DNA of 43,181 nucleotides from contig PEVN01000546.1 in the NCBI GenBank assembly GCA_002779825.1, positions 1 to 43,181 on the forward strand. Reading direction: 5' to 3'. The number at the start of each line of letters is the position of its first letter. Position 1 is the first letter of the stretch. The notes beneath the pieces were generated by a model. That model ran no database searches and was not told where the DNA came from. It was given only the letters and a program-made list of their open reading frames with translations. The translations under genes were made by a program, and so were the position numbers. The DNA comes from Armatimonadetes bacterium CG06_land_8_20_14_3_00_66_21 (GTDB lineage Bacteria > Armatimonadota > Abditibacteriia > CG2-30-66-41). Shown one piece after another: positions 9,425 to 17,505 of this stretch.

Positions 9425-11742
9425 GGCCGTTACTTCTGAGCGCGTGGAGCCTCACGGTAGGTTGCACTGCATCGGTCGTGGGCCAGGTTCAGGATATCGA
9501 GCCGCCGCTTCGTCCCGAGGCAGTTCGCGTCGGCGGTCTGGTCGGCGCGCGTCTCACCGCGACTGCCGAAGGGCGCCTGCTGAAGCTGGATGAGGACGCC
9601 CTGTTGGCCGGCTTCAGGCACCGTCCGGGCAGCCAGGACTGGGTCGGCGAGCACGTCGGCAAGTTCCTGCACGCCGCCACGCTGGCGTGGGTGTACACCC
9701 GCGACCCGAAGCTGCGGGAGAAGATCGACCGCGTCACTGCGGAGCTGCTCAAGACGCAGCTTGCCGACGGCTATCTGGGGACGTACACGCCGGACCAGTA
9801 CTGGACAAGCTGGGATGTGTGGGTCCACAAGTACTGCCTGTACGGCTTGCTCACGGTGCATCAATACACCGGAAACGAGGCCGCACTCGACGGCGCGCGC
9901 AAGCTCGGCGACCTGGTGTGCCGCACGTTCGGGCGCGACAAGCGCGACCTTCTCCGGTCGGGCACACACGTCGGCATGGCTGCCACGAGCATCCTGGAGC
10001 CGATGGTCATGCTCTACAACGCCACTGGCGAGACGCGCTATCTGGACTTCTGCGGGTACATTGTCTGGAGCTGGAGCCAACCCCACGGACCGCACCTGCT
10101 CGAGTCGCTGCTGTCGCACGGTAAGGTCAACCAGACGGCTAACGGCAAAGCCTACGAGATGATGAGCAACCTCGTCGGCTTGTGCGAGCTGTACCGCGTC
10201 ACAGGCAAGGCGGACTACCTGAAGGCGTGTTTCAACGCCTGGCAGGACATCGTCGACAACCGAATGTACCTCACCGGCGGCACCAGCCTGGGCGAGCACT
10301 TCCAGGCCGACCACCATCTGCCCAACACGGGCCACGTCTCGGAGAACTGCGCCCAGGTCACCTGGGAACAGCTCAATGTCGAACTGCTGAGACTCACCGG
10401 CGAGGCGCGGTTCGCTGAAGTGCTGGAGACGCTGATCTACAACCACCTCTTCGCTTCGCAGCACCCCCAGGGCTGGAAGATCTGCTATTTCACTCCGCTG
10501 GAAGGCACCAAGCCATACGACGGCGGCATCAACTGCTGCACCTCCTCGAACTCCCGCGGAGTTGCGCTGATCCCGACCTTCGCCTACTCCGTGAAGGGCC
10601 GGGAAGTGTATGCCAACCTTCATGCCCAGGCGTCGTTGGGCTTCGACCTCGACGGCCGGCATGTGGTCCTGCACCAGTCGGGTGACTATCCCGACCGGGG
10701 CTATCTGCACTACGAAGTCGAGGCCGCGGGGACGGAGCCCGTCAGCTTCGCGCTGCACCTCCGGGTCCCAGCCTGGTGCCCCGAGCCGCAGGTCGAGTTG
10801 AACGGCAGCGATCTGCAGGTGCGAAGGCAGGATGGCTACGCGGTGATCGACGGGCAGTGGCGGATAGACCGCCGGCCGACCGTCGTCGAGGTGAAGTTCC
10901 CCCTGCCCGCGCAGCTCCTCGAAGGCGCATTCGAAAACGACGGGCTGCTGGCCCTCCGCCGCGGGCCGTTGGTGTACGCGCTGGACGAAGCGGACAACCC
11001 CGGGCTGCCGCCGCTGGTCGGTGTCGGGCTTTCCGAATCTGCCGAGGCGACGGTCGCCGAAGCCTCCCCGGCCCAGCGTACCTGGCCGGGCGAGCAGCTC
11101 CTTGAGCTCCCGGGAGCGGTTGCGCCGGCATTGGCCGAGGCGGGTGCCCTGCCCGTACTACGACTGCGCCCCTTCGCCGACGCAGGTGCTACGGGCACGC
11201 GGTTCCGCGTGTGGCTCCCCGACCAGGACGCCCTGAAGCGGCTTCGGTTCTCACTGCTCGTCGGCGGGACGGAGAGCTGGTCCAGAGAGGGCAACGTCAA
11301 CGGCTCGCTTATTGACGGCGACACTGGCACCTTTCGGGTCACGTTCGACGGAACCAGCCAGCGGGAGGACTGGTACGCCGTGTCCCTGACGGAGCTGGTC
11401 ACCGTTGCCCGCGTCGTCTACGCGCACGGCAACTGCTACCACGATGGCGGCTGGTTCGACGCCTCGAAGGGCAAGCCGCGGATTCAGCTCCGGCGGACGC
11501 GCGACGGCGCGTGGGAGGACGCGGCAACGCTCGACAGCTACCCCGATACCACCGCCACCGAACCCAAAGGGCTCCGGCCGGGGCAGCCGTTCGAGGTGCG
11601 GTTCGCGCCCGTGCAAGCGTACGGCGTCCGCATCCTGGGCGCCGCAGCCACCGGTGACAACACGAACCAGTGCTTCAGCAGTTGCGCGGAACTGCAGGCG
11701 TTCGGGGAGGAGAGGGCGGCGAAGTCGAAACAGGGGGGCTGA
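9421..11742 (+). CDS. GH127 (DUF1680) beta-L-arabinofuranosidase-like enzyme with C-terminal discoidin-like domain
   Basis: From GTG 9421 the product has 773 residues and begins with a signal-like segment (MRPLLLSAWSLTVGC). An (alpha/alpha)6 barrel follows with DWVGEHVGKFLHAATLAWVY, ADGYLGTYTPDQYW and LVGLCELYRVTGKADYLKA. Active-site spacing matches GH127 HypBA1: Glu292 in GGTSLGEHF (acid/base equivalent of E322), Glu308 and Cys310 in SENCAQV (E338, C340), and Cys372-Cys373 in GINCCTSS (C417 nucleophile and C418). The zinc-Cys glycosidase mechanism is therefore preserved. The family releases L-arabinofuranose from arabinan or glycoprotein side chains. Residues of about 610-765 form a discoidin/F5-8C-like module (SLIDGDTGTF, then AYGVRILGAAATGDN) that may bind glycan. 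The frame is intact and it is the last gene of the plus-strand run. Confidence 0.88.
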   Translation: MRPLLLSAWSLTVGCTASVVGQVQDIEPPLRPEAVRVGGLVGARLTATAEGRLLKLDEDALLAGFRHRPGSQDWVGEHVGKFLHAATLAWVYTRDPKLREKIDRVTAELLKTQLADGYLGTYTPDQYWTSWDVWVHKYCLYGLLTVHQYTGNEAALDGARKLGDLVCRTFGRDKRDLLRSGTHVGMAATSILEPMVMLYNATGETRYLDFCGYIVWSWSQPHGPHLLESLLSHGKVNQTANGKAYEMMSNLVGLCELYRVTGKADYLKACFNAWQDIVDNRMYLTGGTSLGEHFQADHHLPNTGHVSENCAQVTWEQLNVELLRLTGEARFAEVLETLIYNHLFASQHPQGWKICYFTPLEGTKPYDGGINCCTSSNSRGVALIPTFAYSVKGREVYANLHAQASLGFDLDGRHVVLHQSGDYPDRGYLHYEVEAAGTEPVSFALHLRVPAWCPEPQVELNGSDLQVRRQDGYAVIDGQWRIDRRPTVVEVKFPLPAQLLEGAFENDGLLALRRGPLVYALDEADNPGLPPLVGVGLSESAEATVAEASPAQRTWPGEQLLELPGAVAPALAEAGALPVLRLRPFADAGATGTRFRVWLPDQDALKRLRFSLLVGGTESWSREGNVNGSLIDGDTGTFRVTFDGTSQREDWYAVSLTELVTVARVVYAHGNCYHDGGWFDASKGKPRIQLRRTRDGAWEDAATLDSYPDTTATEPKGLRPGQPFEVRFAPVQAYGVRILGAAATGDNTNQCFSSCAELQAFGEERAAKSKQGG

Positions 11743-12044
11743 TACCGGGTCCGCGGCATCCACGATCCATGAGGGACAGGGCGGCTACAGCAGAGCGTCG
11801 GCTACTTCGGGCAGCCAAGCTGTCCCTTGAGTGAATCTGGGTCGACGCCGGTTGCCACCAGTCCGCCGTTTGCGTCCGTCAACTCCGCGCCGCGGCGCGA
11901 TTGCACACCCTCTTCGGGGTGATGTCCTGCTTCGTGCGAGGGTTCTCCCGGGGCGTGGGGCAAGGAGCACGGAAAAGGGCGGACAGGGGGCAGGGGCGAC
12001 AAGGGGACAAGGAGACTTGGGGAAAGGGAGACTGGGGGACCGAC
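11743..12044. other. Intergenic region between convergent genes
   Basis: No supported gene was found. A minus-strand stretch around 11802-11900 reads ELTDANGGLVATGVDPDSL followed shortly by a stop and could be a gene remnant, but no family was recognised. The right third is the G-rich tract listed separately. Confidence 0.3.
11977..12040. repeat. G-rich purine tract with imperfect GGGGACAAGG-like repeats
   Basis: The plus strand shows repeated runs of three to five G separated by A/C-containing spacers (GGACAGGGGGCAGGGGCGAC, AAGGGGACAAGGAGAC, TTGGGGAAAGGGAGACTGGG). It lies between the ends of two convergent genes. At least four G-runs are close enough to form a G-quadruplex in principle. It may be a dispersed intergenic repeat. 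Confidence 0.45.
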
Positions 12045-14182
12045 TCACCGCGCGGCGCTCCCCGCCTCCTCCACCGTCAACAGGTACGGGTAGTCCACCG
12101 CCGTGAGCATCAGCGCGACCTCGCCACCGGGGCCGGCCTTGGCTTTCAGTGGCACCGCCTTGTCGTTGATCGGGTCGTACGCGGGAACGTCGCTCCGATG
12201 GCGTTCAGCCCCGACACGGTCACCGTGAACGCTTCCGGCGCCAGCGCCTGCTTGATGTCCCGCGTCATCACGTATACTCGCGAAGGTTAGGAATACACCA
12301 AAGCTATTGCACAAGTTCGACGCCTCTGCGTGCACAGCAGTGTGTTGGGTGCTCACCACACGCCCACGGGTGAAGTTCTGCGAACTTCCACTTCGGTGTA
12401 TTCCTAACCTTCGCGAGTATAGTAGGCAACCACAAACTTCCGCGCGTTCACCTGGTGCGGCAGGAAGGCGAAGACCTCCCGGTCGTACAACGGTGGATGC
12501 TCCGGGGTGCCGTCTCCGGCGAACTGGAAGTGGTCGTGGGTGTCGCTGAGGCCTTCGACCGTCAGTGCCCGCGTGTCTTGCAGCGTGGCATCGAGTCCGT
12601 CGCTTATCTTCGCGGACATCCGTCCCATCACCCGCAGGGAGGGCGAGGTGTACGCCGCGTCGTCGGCCGGGTACGCGGTGTTCGTGCGAGTGTACTCCAG
12701 GAAGCTGTCCAGCACCTGGCCCAGCCACAGGTCGCCTCCCGCCGCCGAGAACAGCGTCAGCTTGTCCACGCCCTTGTTGAGGAGGAAGGCGAGGTACCGC
12801 GCCGTGGTCTTCGCCTTGAGGACCAGCCCGAGCTCCCGGTCGGGGATCCCGTCCTCGTTTGGTGCGTACCCCACCTCGGTGATCCACAGCGTGCACGGGT
12901 TCCCCGGTCGGGCATTGCGGCCATGCAGCGTCTTGTAGATGTCGGTGGTGAGGGGCGCCGAATCGCGTAGAAGCGTCTCGGTCTGCAGGCCGGTTCCGAA
13001 GTACTCGGGGAAGCACGCGGTGTACGCCGGCACGTACTTGTCTTCCTTGCCCAGCGCGTTCAGGTTCGTTCCCTGATACTCATCCTTCGGGTAGGTCTTG
13101 CGGCCCGCGTACGGATGCTTGCCGAGGGCTGTGATCCGCGCCGGTTCCTGCGACGAGGCGGTCCACGGGATCGTGTTGCTGAACCCGTCCCCGAAGCGGA
13201 CCCCGGCGAAGTCGCCCGGATGGCCGTCCACGTACGCGGCGGTCTCCTTCACCAGGTTGCCCCAGATGCTGTTGCCATCGTACTTCTCCAGCTCCGGCTT
13301 GTAGTAGTTGTTGGCGCACAGGAACTGGGAGCCGAAGGTGAGCTCGTTCCAGATCTCCATGTCGAAGCCCCGGTCTGCCGCGCCCTTGGTGCCCAGGCAC
13401 TCGGTCACGAACGCCGCGACCGTCGCCACGTAGCGCTGCCAGCCGGCGACGGTCTCCCGGTAGTCGTCGCTGCCGGGCGGCGAGAAGGGCCGGTACTTCA
13501 GCGTCGCCATCGGTACCCGCGTTCCGGCCTTGACCGCCTTGGGCACCGGCTTGGACAGCGTCACCGTGTTGCCTTCGATATTGGTGACGAGCGCCTCGGC
13601 GGCCCAGTAGTCGTTGAGATTCGACAGCCCGCTGTGACCGAGCACCAGGTCGTGCACGTCGTCGAGCGTCACTTGCGTTGCGCCCGCCGCGACGTCGGCC
13701 GTTACAGCGCGGTCGAAGAACCGCACCGGACACGGCACGCCCTGGTGGGCGTTCAGCAGGATGACTGGCAGCACGCCCCACTTCTTGCAGGCCTGGATCA
13801 GCGCGCGGAGTCGCTCGCCGGTGCCAGCCAGCTTCGTTTCATCCTCCCCCCCGAGGTTCCCCCAGCCGATCTCGATGCGCCCGCAGCGCACTCCGTTCTT
13901 CGTTAGCATTTGCAAGACGAGGTAGGGGTCCTCGCCGTGCTCCAGGTTCAGGCCCATGCCGACGGCGTTGAGGTACTGCGCTGCCGGGACGGTTTCCAGG
14001 CACGCGCGCCACGGCTGCACCCGGTGGGAGTGCGCGCCGAACTACAGCTTGGTGAGATAGTCGGGGTCGGTGTACGAACCAGCCAGCTCGCCGGCAACAC
14101 CGGGAGCAGGGGCCGTTAGTGCGTAGATGAGGGCTGCGTAGCCCAGGCGAAGGCTTCGGTTGGGGCGGGGAGTGGTCATCAT
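12045..14182 (-). pseudogene. Clan GH-A glycoside hydrolase, inactivated (stop codon, MITE, frameshift)
   Basis: Translation should start at one of two ATGs at 14182/14179, preceded by GAGGTG, with a signal peptide (RLGYAALIYALTAPAPGVAG). An in-frame TAG interrupts at 14044-14042, where the frame otherwise reads LTKL-stop-FGAHSHRVQPW; one base change from TGG (Trp) would explain it. The rest is a TIM barrel with clan GH-A landmarks: FDMEIWNELTFG (Glu codon 13345-13343, acid/base candidate) and LWITEVGYAP (Glu codon 12877-12875, nucleophile candidate). The family cannot be fixed (GH39/GH5-like). The C-terminal domain is split by a 145-bp MITE at 12275-12419; without it and one TA copy the frame runs FVVAYYVMTRDIKQALAPEA. 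A missing base near 12195 then shifts the frame before PAYDPINDKAVPLKA. Three independent lesions make this a convincing pseudogene. Confidence 0.75.
12275..12419. mobile_element. 145-bp MITE with long terminal inverted repeats and TA target duplication
   Basis: The segments 12273-12299 and 12395-12421 are perfect 27-bp inverted copies (TATACTCGCGAAGG at the outer end), and similarity continues four bases further in after one mismatch. TA at 12273-12274 and TA at 12420-12421 fit a target-site duplication. Deleting the element and one TA restores the host reading frame across the junction (VAYYVMTRDIK), which supports both the boundaries and the insertion model. No ORF of useful size lies inside. 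TA duplication and long inverted repeats suggest a non-autonomous IS630/Tc1-mariner-type element. No second copy or parent transposase is in the window. Confidence 0.85.
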
Positions 14183-14280
14183 GTCACCTCATGGGGCGGG
14201 CGCCATAGTGTAGGCTGGGTCGTTGCGCAGGTCAACCGCCCCAGGGCTGGCAGCGGCGGGCCCCCCAGAATCTCAGGCGG

Positions 14281-15822
14281 CTACTCGCTGTCGTCGGGGA
14301 TGAAGTGTGCCGCCCACCGCAGCTCGCAGTGGGGGAGGCCGCCGACCTGCACCGTCAGTTCGAACGGCTCACCAGCTCGCTCAGGCTTGGTGTCGAAACG
14401 CCACGACTGCCAGGCGGAGGGATACGTTCGCTGGCCAAGCGCCGGTGTGAATTCGGCCGCAGCGCCTGCGAGGGTCCCCTCCAGCGACAGGTGCGACCCC
14501 AGGTCCGGGATCTCCAGGGGCTTGCCGGCCTTGGCCAACTCCACACGGATCACCATCAGACCGCCCTGCCGCGTGCGGGGCAGTTTCCCTGTTACGTGCC
14601 AGGGTCGTTGGTCGTACCCGGCCGGCAGTTGCGGCTCGGGCGCGCTGGTGACCCACAGCCGGAACCTGCCCAGCGCGTGCCCTCGCTCGCCTTGGTCGAG
14701 CTCGAATGTGAGAACCGTACCCTCGGGGCCGCCAACGGGCTGTCCGATCCGGAAGAGCGCCACGTGCGGCACGCCTGCGCAGGCGTCGATTGACCAGCCT
14801 GTCTTCGCGTCGTCGTCGATGACGGCCGACACCGGCCAGCCACCATAGGTGGCTTGCTCGTAGTCTGCCGAGGCTTTGGTGAAGGCGACCGGCGCCGCCT
14901 GCTCCCCCGGGCTGGCTGCTTCCATCTGGATGCCGGTCTCGAAGAGCGTGTCCAGGTACAGCAGCCACCAGGGCGAGCGATACCCCCAGTAGCCCATGAG
15001 GAAGACGTCGGGGCTTTCGGCATCCAGGGCGCGCAGGAACTCGATGACCGCGTCCATGATGGGCTGGGTGGAGTAGATGCCCGGCAAGTGCTCATGGTTG
15101 GGGTTCTGGCACACGTCGGCGAAGTTGTCGAACTTCAGCAAGCGAACGCCGTTCTCACGAATGTGATGCCGAAACGCCTCGGTGTACAGAGACCTCACCG
15201 GTTCGGTGGCGCGGCAGAACGACGCCCGTGCCCAGGGGACGCCCACCAGTCCCTTGTCAGGGCCGAAGTTCAGTGCTGGCTTCGTGGCCGGGTTCCCGCC
15301 GATGGACCACGCCTCCCAGGAGCTGTCAATCCACAGCCCCAGGCCGATCCCCTCGCGCTTCAGCGCCTCGCGAATCCGCGTGAGCCCGGTGGGGAACCGG
15401 TCGGGGTCGCAGGCTTTGAGGTCGCCGTGGTAGTCCACCCAGAAGTCCACGGAGAACACGTCGAAACGGCAGGCGAAGTCACGCTGCCCCTGACCGACCT
15501 TGTCGATCATGTCCAGGACGAACGTCTCGGTCTCGTTGAAGTCCCCGTCCTCCCGAGCGCCGAAGGGCTCGAAGATGGCGTAGGGCTTGTCATGGCCGCG
15601 AACGGGCCGGCGCATGCGGCGCTTGAGTTGGGCGAGGAAGGCCTCCCGGGCGGCGGCGGCTGTTGCCATCAAGAGCCCTCCCAGTGTGAGCAGTCGGTTC
15701 CTCCCGCCCCGCGGGGTCGGGGACCAAGGACGCCGCCACTGCGAGACCACTGAACCGAAGTGGTCGTAGCAATTCGACCGGTCACCGCGACAGAATTCTG
15801 GTTCCATGGTGCGTTCTGTCAT
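14281..15822 (-). CDS. GH36/GH27-like TIM-barrel glycosidase with C-terminal DUF1553-associated beta domain
   Basis: The frame gives up to 513 residues. The TIM-barrel part contains FDVFSVDFWVDYHGD, LGLWIDSSWEAWS and VRLLKFDNFADVCQNPNHEH. The KFDNF aspartate sits where clan GH-D alpha-galactosidases have their nucleophile. The C-terminal part (ATYGGWPVSAVIDDDAKTGW, then EGTVLTFELDQGERGH and GRFRLWVTSAPEP) resembles the beta module seen in DUF1553 proteins of Planctomycetota and Armatimonadota. Substrate is unknown; alpha-galactoside is only a guess. The start is uncertain. ATG 15822 lies four bases after the preceding pseudogene's stop, but a signal-like stretch (RNRLLTLGGLLMATAAAARE) begins much later, so GTG 15750 or ATG 15669 may be the true start. 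The reading frame is intact. Confidence 0.65.
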   Translation of the reverse strand: MTERTMEPEFCRGDRSNCYDHFGSVVSQWRRPWSPTPRGGRNRLLTLGGLLMATAAAAREAFLAQLKRRMRRPVRGHDKPYAIFEPFGAREDGDFNETETFVLDMIDKVGQGQRDFACRFDVFSVDFWVDYHGDLKACDPDRFPTGLTRIREALKREGIGLGLWIDSSWEAWSIGGNPATKPALNFGPDKGLVGVPWARASFCRATEPVRSLYTEAFRHHIRENGVRLLKFDNFADVCQNPNHEHLPGIYSTQPIMDAVIEFLRALDAESPDVFLMGYWGYRSPWWLLYLDTLFETGIQMEAASPGEQAAPVAFTKASADYEQATYGGWPVSAVIDDDAKTGWSIDACAGVPHVALFRIGQPVGGPEGTVLTFELDQGERGHALGRFRLWVTSAPEPQLPAGYDQRPWHVTGKLPRTRQGGLMVIRVELAKAGKPLEIPDLGSHLSLEGTLAGAAAEFTPALGQRTYPSAWQSWRFDTKPERAGEPFELTVQVGGLPHCELRWAAHFIPDDSE

Positions 15823-15825
15823 CCT

Positions 15826-16744
15826 TCACGTGCGGCCGGCGCGGTAGGCTTTCGGACCGACGCAGCGGAGGATCAGCACCTTGCCCAACCAGCCAAGCAG
15901 CAGTGGGAGCCAGAGGAGCCCAGTGGTCCAGTCGGCGGCGATGGCATAGCCGATGAAATGGAAGGGCCACCACAGGAAGCGGGAGCGCATCTGCAGCAGG
16001 AAGACACAGACGCCGAAGCCGCTCAGGATGCCGCCAAGGCCGGGCCAGTTGGGGCCTTGTGGGAGGTTGATCCACGAGTTGACGATCTGCCACCCTTGGG
16101 GCGACAGGTACTTGACGGGCTCCTTCATCCGCTCGACGCCTTCCTGGAAGCACAGGTGGAGCAGCGCCCACATTCCCGCATAGCAGCCGAGCACAGTGGC
16201 AACGGCAATGGCGGCAGTGAGCCGCTGCCGGTTGGCGCCGAGCAGCTCGCCGATCCGCATCCCCCAACCCGCCGACCAGCGCCAACGCGGCCAGGCGGTA
16301 CTCCGTCACCGCAGCGCGTGGCAGCTCGGACTCGATGCCACGGCTGCCGGAACAGGCGCCCCACAGCGCTCCCCACACAGCGCGAAGATGGCGCCGCCCA
16401 GCGGTTGACCTCGTTGGCGTAGCGGAACGGGTGCGCCAACGATGGCGCCAGGATCGCCATGAACTGGTCGCCGACGATGCCACTGCTCACCCCGATCATG
16501 ATATAGATCAGCAGCATCTCCCCCCGGCTGAACGCCAACCGCGGCAGCACGACCCGCAGACCCGCGTTGACAGCGATGACCACCGCCAACAGCAGCACCG
16601 CATGGAAGAAGACCGACAGATACGTCGGCCGCCCCCGTACACGTTCTCCATGCTCGCGACCCACAAGCTCACCAGCGGGATGAGCGCGATGCCGAGGAGG
16701 ACGCTGCGACCACGGATGAGCCCGGCGTTTTGGGTAGATGGCAT
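15826..16744 (-). pseudogene. Remnant of a DUF6785-type polytopic membrane protein, internally deleted and frameshifted
   Basis: The N-terminal piece starts at ATG 16744 (MPSTQNAGLIRGRSVLLGIA, then LIPLVSLWVASMENVYGG). After a one-base shift in a G-run near 16640 it continues as RPTYLSVFFHAVLLLAVVIA and GEMLLIYIMIGVSSGIVGDQ up to about 16410. Most of the usual 640-690 residues are then missing. C-terminal pieces resume as RAAVTEYRLAALALVGGL and, in another frame from 16260, IGELLGANRQRLTAAIAVAT to WLGKVLILRCVGPKAYRAG. The C-terminal piece parallels FLLGWLVKKLVLKFGDLEVY near the end of the intact gene at 19907-21982. It is therefore a dead paralogue of that gene, with roughly 350-400 residues gone and at least two frameshifts. 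Confidence 0.7.
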
Positions 16745-16834
16745 GGGGCAACTACTGTGGCGCTCAGAATCATGCAATGTCTGTCACGGGTGACGGGCGG
16801 CAGAGCCGTGCCCGCGTTGACGGCTTCTGCCCTT

Positions 16835-17092
16835 GCCGACCTCCGCCACGACCTCGCCAACCAGTACCGGGTGGTCGCCATTGACCCGGTGGTGATCGAC
16901 CGGGCCATGCATCTCGCCGAGACGCGCGCATTGCACGGCTGCGACGCCGTGCAACTTGCCGCGGCACTGTCGCTGCGGGACGAACTGGCGGCACTGACCG
17001 GGGTCAAGCTGGTGCTTGTCTCCGCAGACGCCGAACTCAACGCGGCGGCCGAGGCAGAGGGACTCGCCGTCGAGAACCCGAACGACCACGTA
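16835..17092 (+). pseudogene. C-terminal half of a VapC-type PIN-domain toxin
   Basis: The plus-strand frame here reads ADLRHDLANQYRVVAIDPVV, then RALHGCDAVQLAAALSLRDE, LVLVSADAELNAAAEAEGL and VENPNDH. This is the standard second half of a VapC PIN domain, retaining the DAVQLAA and SAD acidic residues. The N-terminal half with the first catalytic Asp and the start codon is absent; the frame runs back into the upstream end of the DUF6785 remnant. No VapB partner is visible. VapC toxins are RNases that cleave tRNA or rRNA; this copy should be inactive. The frame stays open to 17503, but that extension has no family resemblance. Confidence 0.65.
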
Positions 17093-17302
17093 TCGATCGC
17101 GCTCGCGCGGACGGGAACGGCGGGCACGACCGGACAATTCCTGCGAAGCGACACGCACCTTTGCGGATGCGCCCAAGTTCCTCTCGTGACGGCTGCCGCA
17201 ATGCTGCGGCATCGGGGACTCAGCTCGATGGTCTCAGCGACACCGGTTTGGGTGCAGCCTCCGGGGCGACGGACCCGCTCTCACCCCATGGGAGACTACC
17301 CG

Positions 17303-17484
17303 TCAGGAGGCGCCACTGCCCGCGGGCACCAGCTCGTAGCCCAGGACTTGAGCCGCCAGCTTCAGGCAGTTGATGCAGAGGTGCTGGGCGGGGCCGGGGC
17401 TTGCGATGGCGAGCATCGCCTCCAGGTGTCCACGCGGTTCCCCTCACGCGACGCACTCCGGCTCGGAAGCGTCAGTTCCGACAT
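17303..17484 (-). pseudogene. Small frameshifted ORF behind the GH141-like gene
   Basis: An ATG at 17484 follows GGAGAGA at good spacing and begins MSELTLPSRSASRE. The more protein-like continuation, LEAMLAIASPGPAQHLCINC then LKLAAQVLGYELVPAGSGAS, lies in a different frame and ends at 17303. One indel near 17430 would join them into a protein of about 60 residues with CxxC (CINC). No family was recognised. It lies about 20 bp downstream of the beta-helix gene on the same strand. Confidence 0.3.
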
Positions 17485-17505
17485 GGATTCTCTCCTCACG
17501 TGACC

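Noticed and set aside
11802-12002. 66-codon minus-strand frame with DANGGLVATGVDPDSL
   Set aside because: Might be a gene remnant, but no family was recognised and it has no credible start.
17093-17503. C-terminal extension of the VapC-like frame
   Set aside because: PIN domains end after the NPNDH motif; the rest has no resemblance and overlaps a minus-strand small ORF.
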